A DNA stretch of 64,000 nt. Origin: Actinophytocola glycyrrhizae. Lineage in GTDB: Bacteria > Actinomycetota > Actinomycetes > Mycobacteriales > Pseudonocardiaceae. The translations under genes and the position numbers were made by a program. Of the stretch, positions 51,279 through 59,149 are shown piece after piece. The notes beneath the pieces are model-generated. The model made no database searches. It had not been told where the DNA came from and saw only the letters and a list, made by a program, of their open reading frames with translations. Position 1 is the first letter of the stretch. Every line of letters begins with the position of its first letter. The stretch spans positions 806,001-870,000 of the forward strand of contig NZ_JBHSIS010000006.1 in the NCBI RefSeq assembly GCF_042653545.1, in the 5' to 3' direction.

Positions 51279-53687
51279 TCACGGCAGTTCCGGCAGCTTC
51301 GGGCGTTTCCTCACCAGCAGCGGTTTCAGCAGGTCGCCGTGCTCCTCGACGCGGGACAGCACGTTCCTCGCCGTGAACGTCAGGTCGTTGGGGTGGCGGC
51401 ACGCGGCCACCTCGTCCCACGTGACGGGGGTGGACGCCGTCGGGTTCTCGCGGCCGCGCAGGGAGTACGGCGCGATCGTCGTCTTGTAGCGGTTGTTCTG
51501 GCTCCAGTCGATGAACACCTTGCGCGGCCGCAGGTCCTTCGCCATCCGGGCCACGACCAGGTCCGGCTGTTCGCGGGCCAGGTGCTCGGCCACCGCCTTC
51601 GCGTACTCCGACGTCCGTTCCACCGCGCTCGTCGTGATCGGCGCGTACAGCTGCATCCCTTTGTTGCCACTGGTCTTCGCGAACGTCCTCAGGCCGTGCT
51701 CCGCGAGGAGCTCCCGCAGGCGCAGCGCCACCGCGCAGCACTCGACGATCGTCGCGGGCGGACCGGGGTCCAGGTCGAACACCAGCAGGTCCGGGGCCAG
51801 CCGCTCCCCCGCCCGGTCCACCTTCCACTGCGGGAGATGCAGCTCCAGCGCCGCCATGTTCGCCGCCCACACCAGGCTCGGCAGGTCGTTCAGCAGCACG
51901 AAGTCCAGCGTCTCGTGGCCTCGGGTGCTGCCCGGCGTCTCGACCCGCACCTTGCGCAGCCACTCCGGCGCGTGCCGCGCGGCGTTCTTCTCGTAGAACG
52001 GCTGGCCCAGCACGCCGTCGGGCCACCGGCGCAGCGTCACCGGGCGGTCCTTGAGGTGCGGCAACATGTACGGCGCGACACGGCTGTAGTAGTCGATCAC
52101 CTGCGCCTTGGTGAACGCCGGGTACAGCGCCTTGTCCAGGTTGGACAGCCGCAGGCGCCTGCCGTCGACCTCCACCACCACGTTCTGCGGCTGCGGCTCC
52201 GCCGGTTCGTCGTCCTCCCACGGCGGCTCGTCGGCCGGCTCCGCCCCCGCCGTCACCTCCGGCTCCAGGTCCGCCGCGTCCTTGTCCGACCGCAGGCCAC
52301 GCCACGACGGCGCGCGCAGGCGGCCGTCGGTCGTCCAGTTGCGGAACTCCACCTCGCCGACGACTTCCGGCGCCACCCAGGTGGCACCCTTGGCGCGGTC
52401 GCGCGGCACCTCGTTGACGAACGGGTTCTCCTTGCGCACCAACGGTTTCAGCCGGTCGTGCAGTGCCGCCAGCGCCTCGTCGGTGAAGCCGGTGCCGACC
52501 TGGCCGACGTACCGAGGGCCCGCGTCGGTCGGCACCCCCAGCATCAGCGAGCCGATCGTGCCCGCGCGCCTGCCCTCGCCGGGGCGCCAGCCGCCGACGA
52601 GCACCTCGATCGTCAGCACCTCGGTGATCTTCACCCAGTCGGCGGTCCGCCTGCCCGGGTAGTACCGGGAGGACCGGCGTTTCGCGATCACGCCTTCCAG
52701 CCGCTGGTCGCGCGCGGTCTCCACCACCGCGGCGCCGTCACCGGTGAACGACGGCGACACCAGCCAGTTCGGACCACGCAGCTCCAGACCCTCCAGCAGC
52801 TCGCGGCGCTCCGCGAACGGGAGGTCCACACAGGACTTCCCGTCCAGGTGCAGCACGTCGAAGATCAGGTAGGTCACCGGAACCGAGTTCGCCAGGCTGC
52901 GTGCCTGCCGGTCGTTCTGGACGTGCATCCGTTGCTGCAACGCGGAGAAGCTCGGCCGCCCGTCGGTCAACGCGACGATCTCGCCGTCCAGCCACACCTG
53001 TGTGGACCCCAGCTCCTCGCCGAGCGCCCGCAGCTCCGGGTAGGTGACCGTGATGTCGTTGCCCTTGCGGGAGTGCAGCCGCAGCCGGCCGCCCTCGACC
53101 CTGGCGAGCGCGCGGACCCCGTCCCACTTGAACTCGTACGACCAGTCCGACTCGTCGTCGGGCAGCGTGCCCGGCGAGGCCAGCATCGGCTCCACCAGAT
53201 CCGGCAGCCGCAGGAAACCGGCCCGCTGCGGTGGTTCCGAACGCCGGACCATCCAGTCCTTGGCGTCCTTGCCGCTGCGGAAGAACGTGTACCGGCCCTT
53301 CGCCCGCTCCCCGGCGAAGATCACCGCGACCTCGCGGTCGGACCACTTCAGCGTCTCGTAGTGGCCGCGGTCCCAGATGAACATCCGGCCGCCGCCGTAC
53401 TCACCCTTCGGAATCTCCCCGGAAAACGTCGCGTACTCCATCGGGTGGTCCTCGGTGTGCACCGCCAACCGGATGTCACCGGGCACGTCCGGCAGTCCCT
53501 TGGGCACCGCCCACGACACGAGCACACCGTCCCGCTCCAGCCGCACGTCCCAGTGCAGCCGGCTTGCGTGGTGCTCCTGGATGACGAACGTGTCGTTGTT
53601 GCCGGTGGGCAACGGCTCGTCGGCGGGCACCGGCTCCGGGGTCTTTCCCGGATCGCGTTTCCTGCGGTACTCGTCGAGGCCGGCCAT
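51279..53687 (-). CDS. ligD: ATP-dependent DNA ligase D
   Basis: 802-residue multidomain enzyme of bacterial non-homologous end joining. Domain order is phosphoesterase (about residues 25-145: FVIQEHHASRLHWDVRLE), ATP-dependent ligase (about 165-470, catalytic Lys at 187 in FKWDG, with YLIFDVLHLDG) and polymerase/primase (about 510-800: KAQVIDYYSRVAPYMLPHL and VFDLDPG with metal-binding Asp). This PE-LIG-POL order matches Pseudomonas LigD rather than the POL-PE-LIG order of M. tuberculosis. No Ku gene is in the window. Confidence 0.96.
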   Translation of the reverse strand: MAGLDEYRRKRDPGKTPEPVPADEPLPTGNNDTFVIQEHHASRLHWDVRLERDGVLVSWAVPKGLPDVPGDIRLAVHTEDHPMEYATFSGEIPKGEYGGGRMFIWDRGHYETLKWSDREVAVIFAGERAKGRYTFFRSGKDAKDWMVRRSEPPQRAGFLRLPDLVEPMLASPGTLPDDESDWSYEFKWDGVRALARVEGGRLRLHSRKGNDITVTYPELRALGEELGSTQVWLDGEIVALTDGRPSFSALQQRMHVQNDRQARSLANSVPVTYLIFDVLHLDGKSCVDLPFAERRELLEGLELRGPNWLVSPSFTGDGAAVVETARDQRLEGVIAKRRSSRYYPGRRTADWVKITEVLTIEVLVGGWRPGEGRRAGTIGSLMLGVPTDAGPRYVGQVGTGFTDEALAALHDRLKPLVRKENPFVNEVPRDRAKGATWVAPEVVGEVEFRNWTTDGRLRAPSWRGLRSDKDAADLEPEVTAGAEPADEPPWEDDEPAEPQPQNVVVEVDGRRLRLSNLDKALYPAFTKAQVIDYYSRVAPYMLPHLKDRPVTLRRWPDGVLGQPFYEKNAARHAPEWLRKVRVETPGSTRGHETLDFVLLNDLPSLVWAANMAALELHLPQWKVDRAGERLAPDLLVFDLDPGPPATIVECCAVALRLRELLAEHGLRTFAKTSGNKGMQLYAPITTSAVERTSEYAKAVAEHLAREQPDLVVARMAKDLRPRKVFIDWSQNNRYKTTIAPYSLRGRENPTASTPVTWDEVAACRHPNDLTFTARNVLSRVEEHGDLLKPLLVRKRPKLPELP

Positions 53688-53710
53688 GACCTATTCGTAC
53701 CCGTTCGGCG

Positions 53711-54511
53711 TCACGGCAGCCAGGAGACGCGGCCACGCAGTATCGCGTACCCCACGAACGCGACGAAGTCGATCAGGAAGTGCGCCAGCACAAGCGGCCA
53801 CAGCCGGTTCGTCCGCTGCCACACCCGGCCGAACACCAGGCCCATGACGACGTTGCCGAGGAACCCGCCGAAGCCCTGGTAGAGGTGGTAGGACCCGCGC
53901 AGCACCGACGACACCAGCAGCGACGCGTTCTCCCCGAGCCCGAGCTGCCGCAGCCGCGTGATCAGGTAGCCGACGACCAGCACCTCCTCGGCCCACGAGT
54001 TGCCGAACGCCGACAGCGGCAGCGTGAGGAACTGCCACCAGTGGTCCAGCGCGGTCGGCACCACGGTCAGGTTCGCGCCGACCGCCCGCGCGACCAGGTA
54101 GAACCCGAGCCCAGGCACCCCGATCAGCGCGGCGAGCCCCGCGCCGCCAGCGAGGTCGCGCCCGAACCGGCCGCGGGCCAGGCCGACCTGCCGCAGCTGG
54201 ATCCCCGCGCGCCACAGCAGGTACAGCCCGAGCGCTCCCCACGCGAACAGCTGCGTCGCGGACAGGAGCTGGCGGAGGAAGTCGAGCAGCTGGTTGGTGG
54301 CCTGCGAGACGTTCAGCGCCACCGCCTGGTCGGCGAGCCGCGCCTCCCGCAGCAGCGAGTCGACGAGCGACAACAGGCTGCGCAGCGCGGAAAGCCCCAG
54401 CGTGACGGCGAAGACGATCACCAGCTCGACGACGATGCCCCGGCGTTCGCGCGGGTCGGCGACCGGTTCCGGGAACGCCGGGCGCGGCGGGTTCAGCCAG
54501 GTGCGGATCAC
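53711..54511 (-). CDS. CPBP-family intramembrane protease homologue
   Basis: 266-residue membrane protein with about seven helices. The CPBP motifs are present: NSWAEEVLVVGYLITRL (EExxxR-like, with Tyr-Leu-Ile-Thr-Arg), RGSYHLYQGF (FxxxH-like) and LAHFLIDFVAFVG. Bacterial members can act in bacteriocin immunity or membrane protein processing, but many have no known substrate. The GTG at 54511 gives VIRTWLNPPRP and avoids overlap with the divergent gene; an upstream start would overlap it. Confidence 0.83.
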   Translation of the reverse strand: MIRTWLNPPRPAFPEPVADPRERRGIVVELVIVFAVTLGLSALRSLLSLVDSLLREARLADQAVALNVSQATNQLLDFLRQLLSATQLFAWGALGLYLLWRAGIQLRQVGLARGRFGRDLAGGAGLAALIGVPGLGFYLVARAVGANLTVVPTALDHWWQFLTLPLSAFGNSWAEEVLVVGYLITRLRQLGLGENASLLVSSVLRGSYHLYQGFGGFLGNVVMGLVFGRVWQRTNRLWPLVLAHFLIDFVAFVGYAILRGRVSWLP

Positions 54512-54537
54512 GGCCGCACGGTACCGGGCGACGTAGT

Positions 54538-55005
54538 GTGGTGTCCGTGCCACAGATCGCTTCGGCGGACCGGGTCGACCGCGCCGCCCTGAACGACTTC
54601 GTTCGCCCGCGCCACCACGCCGTGCTGGTGACCGCGCGCGCCGACGGCAGCCCGCAGCTGTCGCCGGTGACGTGCGGGCTGGACACGGCAGGCCGCGTCG
54701 TGATCGCCACCTACCCGCAACGCGCGAAGGCGAAGAACGCCAAGCGGAACCCGAAGGTGTCGGTGCTGGTCCTGTCCGACGAGTTCGACGACGCGTACGT
54801 GCAGGTCGACGGCACCGCCGAGGTGCTGGAGCTGCCGGACGCGGTCGAGCCGCTCGTCGAGTACTTCCGCGTGATCTCCGGCGAGCACCCCGACTGGGAC
54901 GAGTACCGGGCGGCCATGCGCAGGCAGGGCAAGTGCCTGATCCGGGTCACGGTCGACCGCTGGGGCCCGGTCGCGACCGGGGGCTTCCCGCCGGAGCTTG
55001 GCTAG
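54538..55005 (+). CDS. PPOX-class F420-dependent oxidoreductase
   Basis: 155-residue split-barrel flavin/deazaflavin enzyme. The blocks VRPRHHAVLVTARADGSPQLSPVTCGLD, VVIATYPQRAKAKNAKRNPKVSVLVL and YVQVDGTAEVLEL are typical of the F420-binding PPOX class in actinobacteria. The substrate is unknown. GTGs at 54538, 54541 and 54547 are possible starts, with no clear ribosome site. Confidence 0.85.
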   Translation: MVSVPQIASADRVDRAALNDFVRPRHHAVLVTARADGSPQLSPVTCGLDTAGRVVIATYPQRAKAKNAKRNPKVSVLVLSDEFDDAYVQVDGTAEVLELPDAVEPLVEYFRVISGEHPDWDEYRAAMRRQGKCLIRVTVDRWGPVATGGFPPELG

Positions 55006-55100
55006 TCCGCCTCCCCGGATTCAAAGTGTTGGTCCCGACCCAGCGACACCCGCGGACCGCAGGCGGTTGGTGGTCCTGTGTCGTCACGTTCCCCTGAGGT
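55005..55100 (-). promoter_or_regulatory. Conserved leader element, copy 2
   Basis: Read on the minus strand it begins ACCTCAGGGGAACGTG and ends GAATCCGGGGAGGCGGAC, matching the leader of the GAF kinase at 31975-32071. Here it begins at the stop codon of the PPOX gene on the other strand, with no open reading frame directly after it, so it may be a small RNA or a remnant. Confidence 0.55.
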
Positions 55101-55166
55101 ACCGCTGATCAGGCCAAGACCTTGCACAGAGATCCGAAGGACACGCCCCAGGCCCGTGCCGGGACA

Positions 55167-55688
55167 CTAGAGCGCGAGCGCGGCCGAGCCGAACGCCACG
55201 TTGAAGCGGTCGCACCAGATGACCGCGCTGCGCAGGCCGGCAAGGTCCGCGTCCGCCGGGATCAGGTAGTTGTGGTTGCCGTCGGTCGCCTTGATCTCGC
55301 CGAGCGCCACGAAACGGCCGTCGTCGTAGGAGCCCCACTCGCCGCCCGCGGTCGCGTCGGACAGCCAGACGTGCACGTCGGGCCCGTCGGAGGTGGAGAA
55401 GCCCTCCAGCCGCAGGACACGGGAGCCGTCGGGGAGCTCCAGGACCCGGGCGGTGCCGCTGGTGTCGTGTTCCTGGCTGACGAACTCACCCTCGGCGAGC
55501 ACCGCGGGCCGCGGGGCCGGTGCCGTGCCGGTCGCCGTCGTGCTCTGCGCCGCCGCCACCGGGACCGGCTCGTCCAGGTTGCTGCTCGTGAACGCACGCC
55601 ACGGTTCGAACAGCGCAAGGCCCACACCGAGCCCGATCAGCGCAACGGGCACACCCACCCAGATCAGCAGTCGTCGCATGCCCCTCAT
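55167..55688 (-). CDS. DM13-domain exported protein
   Basis: 173-residue protein with an N-terminal hydrophobic anchor (LLIWVGVPVALIGLGVGLAL) and an outer DM13 domain (about residues 65-173): GSRVLRLEGFSTSDGPDVHVWLSD and the C-terminal SAVIWCDRFNVAFGSAAL with its conserved Cys. DM13 domains are proposed to have an electron-transfer or redox role in membrane-tethered proteins. ATGs at 55688 and 55679 are both possible starts. It is divergent from arcA. Confidence 0.85.
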   Translation of the reverse strand: MRGMRRLLIWVGVPVALIGLGVGLALFEPWRAFTSSNLDEPVPVAAAQSTTATGTAPAPRPAVLAEGEFVSQEHDTSGTARVLELPDGSRVLRLEGFSTSDGPDVHVWLSDATAGGEWGSYDDGRFVALGEIKATDGNHNYLIPADADLAGLRSAVIWCDRFNVAFGSAALAL

Positions 55689-55741
55689 CCTGGCGGAGGT
55701 GGCCGCGACAACCTACTTACCGGGTTATTACGCTCGCTGGC

Positions 55742-56965
55742 GTGACCGCACCTGATCTCGAAGTGCACGAGCAGCCCCGGGTGGACAGCGAGGTCGGGCC
55801 GCTGCGCGCCGTGCTGCTGCACCGGCCGGGCGACGAGCTGAAGCGCCTGACGCCACGCAACAACGACCAGCTGCTGTTCGACAGCATCCCGTGGGTCGAC
55901 CGCGCGCAGGAGGAACACGACGCGTTCGCGGAGACCCTCAAGTCCCGCGGCGTCGACGTGCTGCTGCTCGTGGACGCGCTGGTCACCGCGCTGAGCGACG
56001 AACGAGCCCACGCCGCGGCGGCCGACACCGCCGTGGACCGGCGGCGCGTCGGGCACGAGCTGGCCGACGCGCTCAGCTCGCACCTGTCGACGCTGAACCC
56101 CGCCGGGCTGGCGGACGTGCTGATGGCGGGCATGACGTTCGAGGAGCTGCCCGCCGCGGAGGGCGCGTCGCTGGTGCGCAGGATGCACCACCCGCACGAC
56201 TTCGTCGTCGACCCGCTGCCGAACCTGCTGTTCACCAGGGACTCGTCGGTGTGGATCGGCAACCGGGTGGCGATCGCGTCGCTCGCGCTGCCCGCGCGGA
56301 ACCGGGAGACGGCGCTGCTGGACCTGATCTACGCCTACCACCCCCGGTTCCGGTCGGCGGGCCGCGCGTACGGCGCGCACTCGGCCCCGGTCGAGGGCGG
56401 TGACGTGCTGCTGCTCGCCCCCGGTGTGATGGCGATCGGCGTCGGCGAACGGACCTCCCCCGCCGGCGCGGAGTCGCTGGCGCGGTCGGCGTTCGCGGAC
56501 GGGCTGGCACACACGGTGCTCGCGGTCCCGATCGCGCAGGACCGGGCGACGATGCACCTGGACACGGTGTGCACGATGGTCGACCGGGACGCCGTCGTGA
56601 TGTACCCGGCGGTGCGGGACACGCTGGTCGCCTACCCACTGCGGCCGGACGACGCGAAGGGCGTGCGTGTGGCAGGCCCCGTCCCGTTCCTGGAGGCGGC
56701 GGCGTCGGCGATGGGCATCGACCGGCTGCGGGTGATCGACACCGGCCTCGACCCCGTGACGGCGGAACGCGAACAGTGGGACGACGGGAACAACACGCTG
56801 GCCGTGGGCCCTGGCGTCGTCGTCGCCTACGAACGGAACGTGGAGACGAACGAACGCCTCGAAGCGGCGGGCATCGAGGTCCTGCGCATCCGCGGCTCGG
56901 AGCTTGGCAGCGGCCGAGGCGGCCCCCGCTGCATGTCGTGCCCGATCGTGCGCGCACAGCTGTAA
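55742..56965 (+). CDS. arcA: Arginine deiminase
   Basis: 407-residue enzyme that hydrolyses arginine to citrulline and ammonia. Motifs: PLRAVLLHRPGDELKRLTP, LLFDSIPWV, FTRDSSVWIG, EGGDVLLLAPGV, ATMHLDTVCTMVD with the catalytic His, and a C-terminal RGGPRCMSCP with the nucleophilic C397. The start is a GTG. No arcB, arcC or antiporter is adjacent, so it may feed nitrogen metabolism or pH defence rather than a full ADI pathway. A repeat follows it. Confidence 0.96.
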   Translation: MTAPDLEVHEQPRVDSEVGPLRAVLLHRPGDELKRLTPRNNDQLLFDSIPWVDRAQEEHDAFAETLKSRGVDVLLLVDALVTALSDERAHAAAADTAVDRRRVGHELADALSSHLSTLNPAGLADVLMAGMTFEELPAAEGASLVRRMHHPHDFVVDPLPNLLFTRDSSVWIGNRVAIASLALPARNRETALLDLIYAYHPRFRSAGRAYGAHSAPVEGGDVLLLAPGVMAIGVGERTSPAGAESLARSAFADGLAHTVLAVPIAQDRATMHLDTVCTMVDRDAVVMYPAVRDTLVAYPLRPDDAKGVRVAGPVPFLEAAASAMGIDRLRVIDTGLDPVTAEREQWDDGNNTLAVGPGVVVAYERNVETNERLEAAGIEVLRIRGSELGSGRGGPRCMSCPIVRAQL

Positions 56966-57027
56966 CCCGCGGTGTGGGTGCCCTTCAGGACATCAACCAC
57001 CCACGAGGGGCACCACACACCACCGCT

Positions 57028-57170
57028 GACCTGCGAAAACCCGCGAACCGCCCGGAACGCAACCCCCACCCGAACCCGGGGGCGTCCCGCCATGCCAGTC
57101 TACCGGCACCCGCCGACAAATCAAGGGGTCCTGGCTCAGCTGTGGACAACTCGGTCGGCTGTGGACAACT
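57028..57170. repeat. 143-bp direct repeat, copy 1, with two DnaA boxes
   Basis: Nearly identical to 59007-59149 (four mismatches, no gaps). It spans most of the convergent gap between arcA and the WYL gene and ends exactly at the WYL stop. It contains CCCCC/GGGGG arms and two TGTGGACAA sites (57141-57149 and 57160-57168). On the minus strand TTGATT and TAGACT, 16 bp apart, resemble a promoter. Confidence 0.88.
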
Positions 57171-58091
57171 TCAGTATCGTTCCGCCAGCCAACGGCCCAG
57201 CATGCGCAACCGGTCGGTGAGCGCGGCCGGTTCGATGACGTCCAGGTCCAGGTTCAGGTAGGCGAGCCACCGGGCCGCCCAGTCGAGGTCGTCCGTGCCG
57301 AAGCGGAGCTCGCACTCGTCGCCGTGGTCGACCACGGCCGCGACGGCCGGGTCGACAAGTTCCCCGACGAGGTCCGCCGACGTGTACACCCGCACGCGGA
57401 CCCGGTGCCGCCACGGCCCGTGCGCCAGCGAGTCGGCGACGAACGCGGCCACGTCGGGCGGCGGCTCCGGCGCCGGGAACCGGGTCCCGAGCGGCTGCAC
57501 CTGCCCGACCCGGTCGAGGGCGTACACCAGCCAGTCGCTCGCCCCGCGCGGGCACGCGACCAGGTACCAGCGGCGGCGCAGCGTGACCAGCCGGTGCGGC
57601 TGCACGTCGACCGGCTTGCCGCGGTGCCGGATCCGGATCGCCTCGGCCGCGCGGCACGCCAACGCGGCCGGGATCAGCACGTCCCGGCCCGCGCGGCGCG
57701 TCGGCTGCCCCGGTAGCGCCTCGACGTCGGCGAGCGCGCTGAGCCGGGTGCGCCAGCGGGACGGCACGACCTGCGTGAGCTTCGCCAGCGCCGTGACCGC
57801 CGCGGTCTCGAGCCCATCGACGGTGACCGCGGTGCGCAGACCGAGGGCGACCGCGGCCACCTCGTCGGCGTCGAGCAACAGCGGCGGCATCGCGGCGCCG
57901 GACGCCAGCCGGTAACCGCCGGTCCTGCCAGCCTCACCGTCGATGCGGTAGCCGAGCTCACGCAGCTGGGCGACGTCACGGCGCGCCGTGCGCTCGGTGA
58001 CGCCGAGCCGCGCCGCGAGCTGCGTGGCCGAGATGCCGGGGTGCGCCTGGAGGAGCGAGAGCGTTTCGAGGCGGCGGTTGGTGGTGCTCAC
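57171..58091 (-). CDS. WYL-domain transcriptional regulator (DeoR-type HTH)
   Basis: 306-residue regulator. The N-terminal helix-turn-helix (LETLSLLQAHPGISATQLAARLGVTERTARRDVAQLRELG, about residues 8-47) is followed by a WYL domain (about 135-210: ALACRAAEAIRIRHRGKPVDVQPHRLVTLRRRWYLVA) that senses nucleotide-like ligands, and a WCX C-terminal extension. The GTG at 58091 gives MSTTNRRLETL, the usual start. It diverges from the RidA gene and probably regulates it. Confidence 0.9.
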   Translation of the reverse strand: MSTTNRRLETLSLLQAHPGISATQLAARLGVTERTARRDVAQLRELGYRIDGEAGRTGGYRLASGAAMPPLLLDADEVAAVALGLRTAVTVDGLETAAVTALAKLTQVVPSRWRTRLSALADVEALPGQPTRRAGRDVLIPAALACRAAEAIRIRHRGKPVDVQPHRLVTLRRRWYLVACPRGASDWLVYALDRVGQVQPLGTRFPAPEPPPDVAAFVADSLAHGPWRHRVRVRVYTSADLVGELVDPAVAAVVDHGDECELRFGTDDLDWAARWLAYLNLDLDVIEPAALTDRLRMLGRWLAERY

Positions 58092-58154
58092 GATCTCGAT
58101 GATCCCCGAAAACCCGGACACGATCCGTCCGGGTATCGCCGCATGATGGGAAAC

Positions 58155-58547
58155 ATGAAGTCGTTGCTCCGTCCTGAGGGACTTGTCCGGTCGCCCGCGT
58201 TCAGCCATGTCGCGGTGGTGCCGCCGGGTGCGGCCACGGTCTACGTCGGCGGCCAGAACGCCGTCGACGGCACCGGCGCGCTCGTCGGCGGGGACGACGC
58301 CGCCGCGCAGACCGGTCAGGTGATGAGGAACCTGCACACAGCACTGGCCGCGGCGGGCGCGAGCGTCCACGATCTGGTGATGATGACGATCCTGGTGGTC
58401 GACGGTGTCGACGTCGGCGCGGCCTACCCGGTCGCCGCCGCCGAACTGGGCGGCGCGGCGCCCGCGGTCGTGGTCGCGCGGGTCGCCGGGCTGGCCGTAC
58501 CGGGCGCGTTGGTCGAGGTCAGCGCGGTCGCGGCGGTGGCACCGTGA
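58155..58547 (+). CDS. RidA/YjgF-family protein
   Basis: 130-residue enamine/imine deaminase-like protein. Typical features: FSHVAVVPPGAATVYVGGQNAVDGTG, AQTGQVMRNLHTALAAAGASVHDLVMMTILV and a C-terminal VARVAGLAVPGALVEVSAVA. The catalytic Arg common in strict RidA appears as the Arg in VVVARVAG. Several ATGs precede it; 58155 (MKSLLRPEGL) is chosen from the family start. It overlaps the SRPBCC gene by 4 bp. Confidence 0.85.
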   Translation: MKSLLRPEGLVRSPAFSHVAVVPPGAATVYVGGQNAVDGTGALVGGDDAAAQTGQVMRNLHTALAAAGASVHDLVMMTILVVDGVDVGAAYPVAAAELGGAAPAVVVARVAGLAVPGALVEVSAVAAVAP

Positions 58548-58981
58548 CCGCAGGACGACGGTCGGCGGTCGGGCTCACCCGCGACGCGGGCTGGCAGATC
58601 GGGGTGTCGAAGACGGTCGACCACCCGGTCGAGGACGTGTGGAGCTTCGTCACGTCGCCGGAGGGGATCGCGATCTGGCTCGGCGATGGCGTCTCGGTGC
58701 TGTCGGAACCCGGCGAGGGTTACGAGACGGCGGACGGCGTGCGGGGCGAGACACGCAGCTACCGCGAACTGGACCGGCTCCGGCTCACGTGGCAGCCACC
58801 GGGCTGGCGCCACGACACGACACTGCAACTGACGGTGTCGTCCGCGGGCGCGGGCCGGGCACGGTTGGGCGTCCACCAGGAACGACTGGCGAACGCCGAG
58901 GAGCGCGAACAGCAACGCACACACTGGCGAGGCGTGGTGAACGCCCTGGTGAAGGCCCTGAACGAAACACAGTCCAGCTAA
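58544..58981 (+). CDS. SRPBCC-domain (AHSA1-like) protein
   Basis: 145-residue START/Bet v1-like protein: VSKTVDHPVEDVWSFVTSPEGIAIWLG, RSYRELDRLRLTWQPPGW and a C-terminal helix HWRGVVNALVKALNE. The fold binds hydrophobic ligands. The GTG start overlaps the RidA stop (GTGA), so the two form an operon opposite the WYL regulator. Confidence 0.87.
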   Translation: MTAGRRSAVGLTRDAGWQIGVSKTVDHPVEDVWSFVTSPEGIAIWLGDGVSVLSEPGEGYETADGVRGETRSYRELDRLRLTWQPPGWRHDTTLQLTVSSAGAGRARLGVHQERLANAEEREQQRTHWRGVVNALVKALNETQSS

Positions 58982-59006
58982 CCGCCACCAGCGCCAACAC
59001 CGTGCC

Positions 59007-59149
59007 GACCTGCGAAAACCCGCGAACCGCCCGGGACGCAACCCCCACCCGAACCCGGGGGCGTCCCGCCATGCCAGTCTACCGGGACCCACCGACAAAT
59101 CAAGGGGTCCTGGCTCACCTGTGGACAACTCGGTCGGCTGTGGACAACT
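59007..59149. repeat. 143-bp direct repeat, copy 2, with two DnaA boxes
   Basis: Second copy of 57028-57170, in the same orientation. It fills the gap between the SRPBCC gene and the double-GNAT gene and supplies that gene's last 11 codons and stop (59115-59150). TGTGGACAA occurs at 59120-59128 and 59139-59147. Confidence 0.88.

Noticed and set aside
50145..53882. A 1,245-codon plus-strand reading frame opposite ligD
   Set aside because: Composition and repetitive Arg/His runs are those of a shadow frame; it also runs through the repeat copy B.
57141..59147. The paired DnaA boxes as a chromosomal origin of replication
   Set aside because: Only two boxes per site, no AT-rich unwinding region and no dnaA, dnaN, gyrB or rpmH neighbours are visible.
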